NCBI GenBank assembly: GCA_040954595.2
Contig: CM082584.2
Coordinates: 13,640,001-13,704,000 of the forward strand
Length of the DNA: 64,000 nucleotides
From: Balanoglossus misakiensis
Lineage: Eukaryota; Hemichordata
Reading direction: 5' to 3'
Shown: positions 12,865-26,400 of the stretch, one piece after another
Layout: each line of letters begins with the position of its first letter
How positions within the stretch are numbered: position 1 is the first letter of the stretch
Position numbers and translations under genes: made by a program
The notes under the pieces: generated by a model
Told to the model about the DNA's origin: nothing
Seen by the model: only the letters and a program-made list of their open reading frames with translations
Database searches by the model: none

Positions 12865-13493
12865 CTACTGGTTGGCTGATTCACAAGCATCTATCCAGTC
12901 ACTGTACACGTCCACTGCTTCTGATAAATCTGTACATCACATGGTCAAGGAACCAACAGCTATGCCTTCAAGGCATAATTCAGAATTTGTGAAGAAGTAT
13001 CAATCAAATTCAGAGGTGCTGTATTCAGATTTATCAAGGGGTATTAGTAAACAACATTTCTGTGGTGGTAACTGTTTGATCAGAAAGGATACAATTTATA
13101 GTTGTCTGGAAATCTTCAAGGCATACCCTGCAGGTTATAACTCCGGTATTTCTCTGGCGATCCCTGTGAAGAAAGGGGGAAAAGCGGGAGGCAGTGTTAG
13201 TCCAGCACAGCAGTGCTTTTTGTTAATAGCTGTCAATTTCACTGTGATTCCGAACGTGTTAAAATGTAATGAACATGCGTGGCGTGACTAGCCCAGTGCC
13301 AGCTGAAATACGCTCTCACAATGTTGAATGTTCCAATGATTATAGCTGTCCAGTCTGATCATACTAACTATACTTACATTTTAACCTCACATGCTTTTTC
13401 GTGGTTACAAAACGGGCAAGTAAATTGCGAATCTAATGTTCCCACAAGTTTCTTCTTTGGTGGAGGCTTCCTTTTTGAACGTCGCCTCCCCAT
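12865..13493 (-). CDS. ELOF1: Transcription elongation factor 1 homologue
   Basis: Three short minus-strand exons (13378-13493, 13093-13163, 12865-12929) splice in frame to exactly 83 residues, the length of human ELOF1. The protein opens with the basic tail [15 protein letters not shown]. It carries a four-cysteine zinc ribbon, Cys26/Cys29 (TCPFCN) and Cys50/Cys53 (TCRVC), and ends in [20 protein letters not shown]1 (yeast Elf1) binds elongating RNA polymerase II, helps passage through nucleosomes, and in mammals recruits factors for transcription-coupled repair. Every exon is too short to stand out as an open frame. The gene was recognised from the tail and zinc-ribbon words on the minus strand. 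It faces WDR70 head to head, with 478 bases between the two ATGs. Confidence 0.96.
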
Positions 13494-13971
13494 CGTCGCT
13501 TGGTTCTGTACTGTTTACCACCGAGTGCACTTCGGTTCACTGTCTGGGAGACAAAATGCGATAAAGTAGGAATTATACACTTTCACCGAGTGTGACAGAC
13601 TCTCTATAATAGATGCTCCGGGCACTAAAAGGTTGAAAATAGCTGAGTTGTAGTTTACCTTACGTTTTCGTGACGTCTATCGTTGTTTACCCGTAACCCG
13701 TAAACCACGCGCCAATGTAAGGCTGTGTAACTCACTGAAATTGAGCAATCAGGCTTTCAAGTCAGCAAGGCACCTTTTTAATTTTTAATATCTTAATGGT
13801 TTAGGGACATTTTAAAAATACATTCCCACTCCACAATCGTGTCAATAGAAATATCGTGTCCTCGGAAATCCCAACAACCACCACAAACTGCAGACCTTGT
13901 GGTGACTTGTCCAGGAATATTTATGTACTGGCTTAGGGCGTCACTTCCGGGAACCCCGAGAAGATTGCAAA
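13494..13971. promoter_or_regulatory. Bidirectional promoter between ELOF1 and WDR70
   Basis: Two essential, ubiquitously needed genes start in opposite directions with only 478 bases between ATGs, and no TATA box is apparent on either side. The WDR70 end carries the TISU/YY1-like context GCAAAATGGCGAGC. Shared control is inferred from the spacing. Confidence 0.6.
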
Positions 13972-16900
13972 ATGGCGAGCAACACAAGCTGTAAGTCGGA
14001 ATGTAACGTAAACAACCCTTTATTCAATATAGTACAAAACTCCTTCACACAATATAAGACCTTGACTCAATTTTGCCAATACTTATGACAGGGTGATTCG
14101 ATGAGGTTTCTCAAAATGAGCGTGAGGAGTTTCCTTGTTTGTTTGCCAAGAAATGTAATGGCTGTGGTTAATTCCAGTGTCTGTACAGCTTTACTCACAA
14201 AGTAATGATGCAACTGGCAAGACATGCGGAAAAAACACTATAGGGTCAACCTCCGGCCAATGCAAATTGGCTGGCGCCTCTACACCTGTTCAAAAAGAGT
14301 GCAGGGCGTATAACCAATCATAGAGCGCTAAATTGCAATACCTGCCGTAGGTGGCGACATTTAAAAATCCACAACGGGCGGAGCTGTACGCTTATTTGAC
14401 TGTCTCGACCAATCCAAAGAAACAGGTGCGAATCCATCTGGCTATGTTCGGGCGTTTTCAATATATATTTAAATTTATGACGGGGTCAAATTGTCTGGTG
14501 TCTCTAAGTTGCACACCTGTCCCTAGAGTGCAAAGCGCAATTGACCAATCACAAGTGCCTTGGTCTACTGTTTCAGGTCTGCAGAAAGTAATTGATCAAT
14601 CAGAATTATTGCGATCCAAATGAACCAAACAGCTGACCGATAAATTGTTTGAGTCTCCAGATGGATGAACATGGCACTAGTTCTTGTCATAACAAACAAC
14701 AAAACGTGGACAATAAAAAAGACATAAAATTATTTCAGATTTCCCATGAAAAATAGTTTGACAAATTTATGAATTTATTATCAATGAATACACATATATT
14801 TTTGTTTTGTTTACCATTGTAAAGTGTAGTTTACGTGGTCATATCTGAATATATGTTTTACACCGTTTTAACTTGAATATCTGTGCTTTTTGATTTGTAA
14901 AGCCAGCTCCGGTTTTGGCAGCTTTGGTCCACCAAAGAAAAGTACAACAGGGATGGGCTTTAAACCATACACCCCTGAATCAACAGAACCAACAACAATG
15001 GGGAAAGACTCTGCAGAACCAGATGCAATGGCCAAAATGATGGGTTTCTCAGGATTTGGTATGTTTCTACAGACTATATATATTAAACCACCCAGCCTTC
15101 ATTTGAATGAGGAGAACTTTAAACCTAGATTTGAATGTACGTGTTGGTGGTGTTAAACTCAGCATTTGAAATAGTTCCACTGTGGTTCTTAACTCGGCCT
15201 TTGAAGTACTTCCACCGTGGTTGTCGTGTTTTATGGGCTGACTCATTACTTTTCAAAACAGGTAAAAAGGCACGGACATTTGACTTGGATACAATGTTGC
15301 AACAGACAAAGAAGACTGCACAAGAGATGAGGAAGACAGATCTCCAAGAAAACCAAGATGCAGCTGAAGATGGAGATAGTGATGACTCGGATGAAAGTGA
15401 TTCTGAGGAAGAAATTGGTAGGATTGATAGTGGTTTCAACTCTCCAGGCAAATTCTGTTCATAACACCATTCCTGTTAGTTTTATGTTATACTCCAAAGA
15501 GAAAGATACAAATATGGTTTCCCATCTCCATGTAATTCTTACTGCTGTATGATCAGCACCAATGCTGGAAAGAGCCAACCATATGTGAATTAATCATAGA
15601 GAGCGCCCTCAAGGGTCTGGTGATTGTTTACCTTCCATTGTCTCCCAGCTATTTCTGCATCCCAAGAAACAAAAGGGTTTAACCACAAATTCACGGCTGA
15701 TTTCAAACTTACTGATGAGAATTCCCATCGTTCTCTACCAACAGGACCTCCACTGCCACCAGGGTTTAATGTTCCAGCATCCACTTCTACAAAGAACACA
15801 ACAAAACAATCAACTGAGGATGTGGCGGGAAACAGAGCATCTGACAGTGATGAAGATAGCGATGCTGATGATGATGAAATTGTATGTTGCATTCATAGTC
15901 ATGTTCAAAATTCACAATCACTACAAACCAGAACGTATTTCTGATGAAAAATATATTTAATATGGTTACCTACAGCTTTTATGCAACGTTCTACTCTAGT
16001 ATTTTACTCGGAAATTTCTATATTCTTATATTGACAGCAACTCGAAAAGAAGATTCCAGCCACACATGAAATAACTCTTGACCATGGTGATAAAACAGTG
16101 AGTATAATTAACGTATTCCTATATAAAGTTGAAAGGGTTTCTTCAAAATGGCCACGTTATGGAACACTTTTTTCACATATCTCCATTGGCTAGATTGTGT
16201 CACTTTCCATGGTAACTGGGGTAAAATTTGTGTAAAGGTGACTGTACATCTTTAAACCACTCACTGAATGTGATATCATAGTTCCCATTTATAGGTCATT
16301 TAGTGTATGATTTACACAGCCATCACAATGTTCTTGTTTGGTTGTTCACATTTGTCGTTGGTTTTGATAATTTCAGATTTCTTCAATCGGAATAGACCCA
16401 GCAGGAGCAAGGCTAGCCACTGGTAGCTTCGATTTTGATGTCAAATTTTGGGATTTTGCTGCCATGGATGTAACATTGCGATCTTTCCGAAGTTTTCGAC
16501 CGTGTGAATGGTGAATATTTACAATATCAGGCTCTATTTTGTGTTTTTCAACTGAAGTAATTTTTCTGCATTTAGTTATATGCACGTGCTATAATAAAAA
16601 CAAATTTGGTGACTGTCGTAGATACATACACAGGCACACACACACACACATACACATACCATTAGGTTAAACTTGTATTTTCCATTTACAGCCATCAGAT
16701 CAAGACATCTCAGTTCAGTAACACTGGAGACATGGTGCTGATCGTGGCTGGCAATGCACAAGCCAAGGTCATGGACAGGGACGGCTTTGAACTAATGGAA
16801 TGTGTCAAAGGTGACCAGTACATTGTGGACATGGCCAAGACAAAGGTCAGTGCATCCAGTTGCATTACTAGAATTGAGCCCCTGACTTTTTCACCCTGGA

Positions 16901-19900
16901 ACAAGTTTCCCAGCTACAACCATTGAGATACCTCTGTGGTCCAACTGTCCTTTGAACATGACAGGAACATGACATTGATAGAGTAGAGTATTTGCAACAA
17001 AGATCATTGTCTGTAGGAAAGTATGGAAAAGAGTAGGATTTTAGCCCTAAGATAAAACTTGAATGCATGTTGACTGTAGAGAGTGCGAAATAGTGTAGAC
17101 TAAGATGTAAACTATGGTTTGATAGATTCTTTGAACCATGTTACTAAGTCCTTGCAAAATTCTTCCAAATGTTTTGCCAACATACAGGGTCATACAGGCA
17201 TGTTACACGGAGGTTGCTGGAATCCCAAAGCAAAAGAATTCTGTACGTGTTCTGATGATGGGTAAGTTACTTTGCTTGTTATGCAGTAATCAGGGGTAGA
17301 ATCTAAAAAGAATATCCTAAATGCCTATATGTCTGTGTTAAGCTACGATTGTATACTTAACATTTGTAGCTGTACGTTCAATCCTGTCTCAACCAAACCC
17401 AGGATGAACTGGGAAACCTTACACTATTGTCTTTTTGGTCTCCACACTCACATCCAATCCCTGACAATTAAAATCTTGTATTCTTCTCAGGACTGTCAGA
17501 GTTTGGGATCCTAATGTGAACAAACAACAGAAAGTCATCAAATTCAGAGCAAGTAACGGTCGAAAAACAGTCCCCACTGCATGTACATACAGTCGAGATG
17601 GTAAGCTAATTGCAGCAGGGTGTCAGGATGGTTCGTTACAAGTATGGGATATCAGGAAACATGCATTGGTGAGTCAATTATTGTCATCTAAATATCATGC
17701 ATCTCTATAGGGAGGATTTAGGAATATGAAGTCAGAGGCAGGTCTGTGCACAAAACCTGAAAACTCATTTCCTCTCACCAGTTTGGTTTATATGTTCTGT
17801 ACAAGAGCTGAACATGTGTAAAATGGATCCTTAACATCTGGAGGTACTACTATAATATTCAGTGTTCATCAGGGAAATGGTAATAAGAGTTCAACATGGT
17901 ACAACTATATGTTATCACCATCTAGGTCTTCCACATCACTGGTCTATGGTGGAAGCGTGTTTGCTTCAATGATAAAAATACTATATTCATACTTGGCATC
18001 TCTGCTTTCACAGGTTAGTCCAGTTTATAAATCACCTACAGCACATGTCAGTGGCACAGATACATCATGTGTCTGTTTCTCATACGACAACACAACATTA
18101 GCATCAAGGGGAGGTAAGTTTGCCTTGTGGCCAGTTGTAAAATGACTAATGAAACTGAAATTGTAGGGCAACATCTAATGTCTGCTAAATCTGTACTGTC
18201 TGGTTGAAAAAAAAACTGGTTAATTTGGTTGGAAATCGTCATAACATGTAAATGTAGAACAATCTGTAATTTAATTTTTCTTGTTTTGAACCTAAGGTGA
18301 TGACACACTGAAATTATGGGATATCAGAAATTTTAAAAGACCATTGGCTGTTGAACAAGGTCTTACCAATTACTTTGCAATGTAAGTACATTATGTTGGT
18401 GTGCAGATGGCTGAGAGTACGCATGATCGAACATTGTCATAGAGCTTGTCTGTGGAAGACAAGAATTTCTCTTTGGTCGTAACTTTTCCTAATGTTTGTA
18501 TGTACTATATGGAATACCGAGCAAACATAATCAGGATCATAAGGAGTTGGCCTTAAATTTCTTTGCCAATGCTCAAGGATTTTGTTCTTTGAATTTTGGA
18601 TTTGTTTTCTAGCAAACTGTGCAAATTGCAAGGATTTGATTTTCTTGTTGACAGGACGGAATGCATCTTTAGTCCAGATGACAGAATGGTCATCACAGGG
18701 ACATCAGTCAAGAAGAATGAAGGCCATGGCAAACTTATTTTCTTCAGCCGAGATACATTAGAAAAGACAGCAATTCTGCCTGTCACCGAATCAGTGAGTC
18801 TTTTGTAGACAGTTAATGGTTGATACTCATCATAGCATGGCACATATGTCATGTGACTTCAACTTAACACTCTTTAGAATTTTCATCTTTTCAACATTTT
18901 TGTGCCAAACTGTAAAGCGCCCTTATTGTTCCTTTGATTTACAGAGTGTTGTAAGATGTTTATGGCATCCTAAACTGAACCAAATCATGGTTGGATGTGG
19001 CAATGGTGAAGTTAAAGTCTACTATGATCCACAGAAAAGCCATAAGTAAGTCTTCTTGTGTATTTGTACAGTTGTGTGCATGAGAAGGTATTCCATCCAT
19101 TCATCATTGAAACCAAGTCATCCCAATGCAAACCCACACCAATACCAACTACAGAGTTGCATGGTTGTCTTGAGAGTAAAGTATCCAATAATCATTATTG
19201 GCGCATGGACTTATATTGATGGTATACTATATTTGATTCTTGCAGTGGAGCCTTGTTGTGTACAGCCAAGAAGAAAAGGAAAGCTAAACAGATTGAATTT
19301 GTTGTCAATCAACACATCATAACGCGTAAGTGGTCTGTACTTGAACACAAAAATTTATGGAATTTATGAAATATCTTTGAATTAACCATGATGCAACGAT
19401 TTCATCAACCACAAGAATTTCCTTTACCGACCATCTTTCAATGTGTATTCAATAACAAGTAGCATTCTTGATTTGTTCTCTCCTATACATAGCACATTCA
19501 TTACCACTGTTTAGAGACAGCAATGCATCTTCCAAGCTGGCACGCAAACGTCTCGAGAAAGACCGCAAGGATCCTGTCAGATCACACCGACCAGACTTAC
19601 CAATCACAAGTGGTAAGTGTCATCTTAGCTGTTTCTCCATTCTTCGATTTTTTTTACAATTATTTCTTTTACATTATATTAGCGTGAAGTCATCAGTCAA
19701 AAAGCCCATCTTGGTCACTTTGGCTTATGCATACTGTACTTACAGCCTATTGAAATCTACTGTCTTTGAGGCGGCTATCATAATTCCATACAAAAACATA
19801 CATCACTGCCATTTATCATGTTTCCTTTTTGTATCTATCAGGTAAAGGAGGTCGTGTAGCAGCTACAGGTGGTACTCTGTCATCATACATTGTGTCTAAT

Positions 19901-20480
19901 TTAGCATTACGTAAAGTTGATGATAGCAATCCAAGAGAGGCAATATTAAGACATGCCAAAGAGGCAGTAGAGAATCCTATGTATGTTTCACCGGCTTATC
20001 AACAGTAAGTTGACAGAAGATGGTTTTGTTTCTGTAGATGTAGAGTAGAAATAAGTCTACCACAGTTGAAATATAAATTATAACTGTGTGCTGTCTATTC
20101 TAGCCTGAGTATGGAGCTGTTATGACTGTGAGGACAAAAGAGTTCATAGTTCCATTTTTGGGCTGTGATATTTTCACAGCATGTCTCATACACATACTAG
20201 ACAAAATCATTGTATATTTTGTGAGAAGTATTGTTCAATTGGCAGTTGTTCCTTTCTGCAGTTCTTCAAGATTGAACATAAGTCTCACTATTCTGAACCT
20301 TTTCAGTGACACAATTGGTCTGTGTAATTCCAGGATTCTCAATTTTCATGGAATGTGTTGTCCCTTTTCAGCACGCAACCAGTGCCAATATTCCAAATGG
20401 ATGATGACAGTGATGAAGATGAGGACAGCAGGGATGTTCCTCACTGGACAAAGAAACTGAAAACAGATGACAACAAATAA
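13972..20480 (+). CDS. WDR70: WD-repeat protein 70
   Basis: Seventeen exons join in frame to 654 residues, the same length as human WDR70: 13972-13990, 14903-15058, 15262-15417, 15745-15881, 16038-16097, 16377-16510, 16692-16845, 17188-17261, 17491-17668, 18014-18113, 18297-18381, 18655-18793, 18945-19045, 19246-19325, 19493-19612, 19842-20004 and 20372-20480. Family landmarks appear in order: MMGFSGFGKKARTFDLD, an acidic serine-rich stretch, GPPLPPG, seven-bladed WD40 propeller segments (VKFWDF, VRVWDP, LQVWDI, LKLWDI), SVVRCLWHPKLNQIM, GGTLSSYIV, DDSNPREAILRHAK, and an acidic-basic tail. WDR70 is a nuclear protein reported to work with the CRL4-DDB1 ubiquitin ligase in histone H2B ubiquitination and DNA-end resection. 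Exon 1 encodes only six residues plus one base. Intron 6 has a short CA microsatellite near 16630-16655. No damage is seen. Confidence 0.97.
16630..16655 (+). repeat. CA dinucleotide microsatellite in a WDR70 intron
   Basis: A short run of CA units with a few interruptions, lying between WDR70 exons 6 and 7. It has no apparent effect on the flanking splice sites. Confidence 0.7.
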
Positions 20481-20597
20481 ACATCAAATAGAATTTTAAG
20501 GGTGTATGTTAAACAATTGTATTCTGCAACACAGAATATCTAAACTTTGACTGTCCTGTAAACTTTTGTTTTTCAAGAGAATTCTTTTCTGAATATA

Positions 20598-20603
20598 AAT
20601 AAA
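20598..20603 (+). terminator. Polyadenylation signal of WDR70
   Basis: AATAAA 118 bases after the WDR70 stop codon, the first such signal downstream. Confidence 0.75.
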
Positions 20604-22406
20604 ACTTTCTGCATATATGAAGTTCATTTACAGTAGTCAAGTATCGTTTATTTAGTCCCCGTTTGTTAAAATGAGAGTGCTGAATGCAGTTTTCAGACTC
20701 TACATTTTTTTTTGCCTATTGAAGAAGTTATCACAACTTCGAATGTTGGGTTAAATTCACGATATTTATTACATTGATTAAAATCATGCAACTGATAAAA
20801 ATCATGCATTATGAAACACAGAAAACATGAGTGGTGACAATATAAAATACTGTTATACATATTGCAACCATCAACTGTAAATCAAACTTCAATAAAAGCC
20901 AAAGAGTGGCATTTTACATGGATATAACAGGTAATCAAAACACTGGCATCCGTCCCAACAGTTTCACAGTACATACTTCTGATATACTGTCACAGACTGC
21001 AGACAAAGAGTTTATTGTTTGTCCTACAGCAATTGCCCTGGACATTGTAACATTTTCTACTGGACTAGACTCTCTCACAGCCTCACTTCACAAACTTATC
21101 CTCTCATTGAATGAGCGCCCTCAACTCTCAGCTGAAGCTCGAGTGAACTGCTATGCAACACCAAGTTGCCTTCATGTGCCTGTGTTGCTTTGCCAAACTG
21201 TTGGGGTGCATCAATGTACATTTCTCAAGTATCATAGTGAAATATGGGCTGTCTAACTCACAGATGTATTTGACAAAAACTAATAGATCCCCCTCCCCCT
21301 CCAGTTCTCAAGTACATGTATCTATGGTTAAAGATAATGTATGAGTAATTATAAATTAACATCATGGCATGCTCTGGCAGTGGATGTTTGGCAGATTAAT
21401 TTCAACATACATATATTTACAATATTTAAAAGCACAACAGAAGTTAACATGGCTGCTATCATTTTAATAAGGCAGATTTTGTGTACATTGCTTTCAACTG
21501 AAAAAATATAAGGATGTTGGGTAAAAGGGTAGTGTGTATCTGTTATACAGAAAAGTTGAGAAAAATACAGTATTCTTGTGGAAGATAAAATTATCATGGA
21601 ACCCTGAATTGTTGAAATATAAAAATAGCGTCAATGATACTTGCTCAATTTAATTATCAGATGTGAAGAAACAGTTATTGTACCACCATAAAACATTTTG
21701 CAAATGCTCTAAACAGTAATTATGAAACACCGCTTAATTCCTAGTAGAAGCTAACTAATTTTGTAACACACATTTGGCAACAGGTGAACAAATCACATTA
21801 CATGTTAGACATTAGTCAACCACCAACTACACTTGGCAGTGGTTCGATTCAGAGATAAAAGTAGACCGAAAAAGTTTGATTGCTTGGTGTTTTTTCTTCC
21901 TAGTCCTTGCAGGCTGATTGAGAAACCTCAACTGAATCTCACCTCCCAAGAGAAGTAAGGAAGGCAAAAACAGTGGAAATCAAGGGCAAAATTGAATAAA
22001 ATGAACATCTCTACATTCTGAATTTTATCATCAGATTGGTAAAAGGATAAACTCAGTCTATTATCCTTCATCAATATTGTTTTCAAAGTGATAAGAAGTA
22101 AAAGCTGACCCTCCATGTCAAGTATATATCAGCAAATGGCAGTAATTGTTAAAATGTGATATCTGTTTTGAACAATCTGTCAGATATCTCTTGATGATAC
22201 TTGGCAAGTGGATGTTGAACATGGCAGAATATGAAATAAATGGCAGTGTTCTTGCAAAGTAATCTGCCAAGGATTATGGCAATCATGGTTTGTATAATAC
22301 CTGAAGAATAAAATAAATACGTGGTAATAAGAGTTAACATTTTGAACTCAACATAGAAATTCTTCAATTCACAGATTACCATGGCAATCAGATAATTCGC
22401 GGTGGA
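20604..22406. other. Intergenic or 3' UTR stretch between the convergent WDR70 and DYNLT5-like genes
   Basis: WDR70 (plus) and the Tctex-type gene (minus) converge here. No gene is supported. A 116-codon plus-strand open frame at 20906-21256 starts with GTG, not ATG, and has no family resemblance. Part of the stretch is probably the 3' UTR of the minus-strand gene. Confidence 0.4.
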
Positions 22407-23495
22407 TTACTCATAATACAGAGCATAAATAACAGCGATTGCAAAAAGTGAGGAATTCGCAAAAGTAGCAGAGGCGTAGTTGTCTCTTTCTGCGTCCCAA
22501 ACACATCGACTGCCAAACCTCACACACTGGTTTTTCTTTTCTCCGATGCTGACCAGGCAGACAATCTGAAACCATGAAAAGAACAAAAATTAAAATTCAG
22601 AATTCATTATCGTCATAAAACTGAGTAAGTAAATGATGCATCTGTTCAAAAACACAAAATACTATTCATACGTCACACTTTTGAAGATGATTCAGATAAA
22701 ATATCTCCTTCATACTCGTCAGTTGACACACACAATGTACATGCTATGACTTTTGTGTAACTGATGAGGGAGGACAGGCCTGAACAATCATTTGTAATAA
22801 TGCCTACTTCAAGTTACACCAATTTCGACTAAACTGGTAAGCCTGCACCTATTCAAGTACAAGTGAAAACCAGCGGGTATTTCAACTGGTCTGGAATCTT
22901 CAAAATGTAACCATCATTCTTGGCTTTGTTGTAATACTCACCTTAAATCTATCATAGTGCATGTCTTTGACCCTGAGTTTGATTTCTTGAGATATGGTTT
23001 TACTGAGGAGGGAACATTTCTCACCACTGTAGTGTTCGTCTTGTAAATTTTCTTGTAATACTGCCTGCATTACTGGTTCAACTTTGTCACTGATAAACCT
23101 GCAATGTGATGATCAGAACAGAGAGAAATTGAACAATTGTGGATTTCAGAGACCCGCATGGGACCTGTCACGATTTAAGAATTTAATAAAGATGCAAGTG
23201 TTGGTATTTAAATGTAATATTTTATAAGGTAAGGGCAGTGATAACCTTACAGGTAAATTTCACTTGACATGAACTACACTTACTTCTTGCTTGGCTCCAT
23301 TTGATATGAGTTTTCATACTGTAGTTTAGGATGTTTTCTGTGAAAATTATCTCCATCGTGACTTGGCTCACAGCTGAGAGACACATAACTAGATCCTGTT
23401 GTTCGAGGTTTTCGTGAAATCTCAAACAGACTTGAGGTATTTCTGTCCAAATTAGCCGCAGAGATATTTTTGGCAAATTCTGCAGTGAGGCTCAT
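22407..23495 (-). CDS. DYNLT5: Tctex1-type dynein light chain, DYNLT5-like
   Basis: Three minus-strand coding exons (23284-23495, 22942-23098, 22407-22565) give 175 residues; human DYNLT5 (TCTEX1D1) has 179. The N-terminal third is a low-complexity serine-rich region starting MSLTAEF. The motif ENSYQMEPSKK leads into the Tctex1 fold, with the helix DKVEPVMQAVLQENLQ, then SKTISQEIKLRVKDM, then the beta strands. The end is GSRCVWD and SSLFAIAVIYALYYE, the family's C-terminal strand. Tctex1 proteins are homodimeric cargo or structural light chains of cytoplasmic or axonemal dynein. The choice of DYNLT5 over DYNLT4 or TCTEX1D2 rests on length and the NTYQL-like motif and is less sure than the family. 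A CTCCAG acceptor just upstream of the ATG suggests a non-coding first exon further 5'. Confidence 0.85.
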
Positions 23496-26400
23496 CTCTG
23501 GAGTTGTGCGAGGAAAAGGCGGGATAGAAAATAGGAGATTCCAACTAGGACGTTGATTAGTGGCATATACAAAACAACAGCTGATTCTGGTACATCGCAG
23601 CTTAAATGCAAACCATCTGCATCAAGCTTGTAGATTGTGTCGGTGGCAATAAAACCAGAATGCACAGCAACCTGAAAGGAATTGAGAGACATATTTATCA
23701 GAGAAAAACAATTACTAATGCACGTATTAGTCCCTTGGTCAATGAAAGGTTAATAGGTGAGCTTCACTTAGTCCCTCTATCACATAACAACTTGGGACAA
23801 AAAATAGCCACTAATGGCTTGGAGCAAATGGTTTTTCAAAGACTGCACTTAAAACCTCCTGTACATGGCTCCGCCAATACTAACCTAATCCAATCAAAAT
23901 TGTGCAGTTTTTGAATGGCTGTTTTCTCAAGAAAGCAAATTTTTAATAATTATACTTGATCATGGATTTTCTTGTTATTGTATAAACATACAGAGAAGGC
24001 GCGAATTCTTTTCCAGTTGAAGAGTTCAGATCTGCAGAATGAAAGCTGATACAGGTTTACTTCCAGTTGACATGCATAATCTAAACAACTTAAGATTGTT
24101 CCCCAAGTGCTTCATTCCAAAAGTAATTGAATTTTTAAAAATACCTAAAATTCACCCAGACTTTGTATTCTGAGTATTCACAATCAGTTTTGGTATGTGT
24201 TTATATTTCAATCCAAGTCAGCTGCCTAATTTCCACGTCTAATTCATTACTTATGGAGTGTTTGCATTGGCAAGTTGCTCATGTGTTCTAAACTCAACTG
24301 TGAGTATCACCATTGCTAGGAGAAAGTACTGAGACAAAAGTCAAACTGATATAGGTCAGGTCAAACTGTCTGAGCAGTCCTTGAGTGTCCATTGCAATAT
24401 GTACACAGGTCAAAAATACCACTGCTAAGTGGCAAAGAGAGTTGTGTGGCCATAAAACATGCTATGAAGAAGTACTCTGAAACAGCTCTTAGTTGATTGC
24501 TATAAGTTAGGCCAAATAATTATGAAGTCGAATTCCAAAGTGGCCAAAAACTCACACACAATCTGACATGAAGACTGCAGTACATTAGAATGAAATTACC
24601 CTAAAAAGTAAAGCTCATGGCACTTACCCTGGGAATTATTTTAGCAACAGAAAACCCTCTCAATATAAAGCAAGGCACACTACCAGATGCCTCTTTCAAG
24701 CTAGTGCTCAAGGTAATTACTTATAATCCAATTTTCCCCTGTTGCAACATTTCATTATTTGAACGACAAGATAGCTATTATCAATGAGTAAATATATTGC
24801 AGACAGAAATGGTTACATATAACTATCAATTTAGAAATTATGTAATCACACCACCATCTTTAAGGCAATGATTTGGATGCAGTACACAGAAACTGGGCAG
24901 GTAGCCATTCTGAACGGGCAGGCAGAAAATATAGACAAATAGTTTTATTTGATTAGTTGATTGGAATGAGTAATTAAAACCCTGAGTGGTGCAAACTCAA
25001 CAATTAGTCATCAAACATAATACAACTATATCAAATCAGCTGACAATGGCCAATATTTTTCAAATCACTAACAGTATTTGCCTTCAGCCCAAACCAAACA
25101 ACTCTTTATCAAACAGGATAGAGTCTATTGAAGAAGGCGGATATCTAACCTCACTGTTATTGTACATCCTGGAACTGTCTTGAACTGAATATTGCATTAT
25201 ATAACTCTGATTTAACTCCTCCAAAGCAATTTGGTATGTTACCAACTTTAATACAACCGCAAGTTTCTGAACATAACAAGTTTTAACCAAACCTGGCAAC
25301 CCAACATCCTGTTAACAACTTTAGCAGAAGCAGTTTTTTGTCAATGATGCATGTTTTTACTGTCAGACTAAATTGACATTGAATTAAATCAAGTTTAGAC
25401 AAACATCACTGGTGCTGTTTGTTGTAGGAACATCCAGGACAAATATCCAGTACAGAAAACACTCAATATAGTATTTGACAAAACTTCTCCAACTATCCCC
25501 ATTTTCAAAATTGCTCTCATTTCTAGTTACTTTTGCCACAAATTTTAAAATAAATTTACACAGTACATATTTGCATAGCACTTAGAAGAGTTCTTGAGCT
25601 GTACTAGATTTTCATCTTTGCTTCCACATGACAGTAGCTGATAAACAGCATCCTTGTTGCTATGACAACAGCTGGTGATAGATTGATAACACACATGAAG
25701 TTGACTGTTAGTGCTATTTTATCTGAGTGGCAGACTGTGTGTCTTACAGCGAGGCAGAGCTTGTGCTATTGCAATAACCTTGACATGTCATGAAATGGAA
25801 CAAAATACCGTAGTGGATAATTCTCATAAATGCCCTGCATTTACAGTATTATCAAGTCACAGCAAATCCAAGAGGGTCTAACTCTGATATTGTCGCAGTT
25901 GTTATATATAAATTATATTTTTGTAAACTTACATTGTGAATTTGAAAGGCAAGGGTTAAATTTCACATTTCAAGCACAGCTTGGTGAGTGAGATGTGAAT
26001 TGGTAGGACTCCACAGGAAGTAGGGTAATTTGATTGTGTTTGAATTGGGCACAATGACAGTTTCATGTTACCATAGCAACCGATGAATAACCATCATAAA
26101 AACAGTCTGTAAGGTGAAAAGATTGTCATTATTTTTCAGAAATAGTGATTCTATAAAAAAAATTCAGATGGTTATTACATTCTCAATTCCCACAGAACAA
26201 TTCCAGTCATCACTGTCTGTCACTAGCCATGTACGTCATTCCCTGAAAATTAATGTGACTACAAATCAGGGACAACATATGGCATAGTTAAAAGCCAACT
26301 TATATCAAATTGAAAGAGTAACTGAAAAATTAAAAGGGACAGATTTTTCTCACTGGATACTGATCACAAATACATTTAATAAAATTCTGTCAGCTTTTTA

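Noticed and set aside
12872-13291. Plus-strand frame of 139 codons
   Set aside because: It starts at TTG and runs antisense through two exons and an intron of ELOF1, which is well supported on the other strand.
20906-21256. Plus-strand frame of 116 codons
   Set aside because: It starts at GTG, has no recognisable domain, and lies between two convergent genes in likely 3' UTR.
23492-23692. Hydrophobic minus-strand frame just upstream of the DYNLT5-like ATG
   Set aside because: It is out of frame with the DYNLT5-like coding sequence and ends at a stop overlapping the likely acceptor. It is more likely leader intron than an N-terminal extension.
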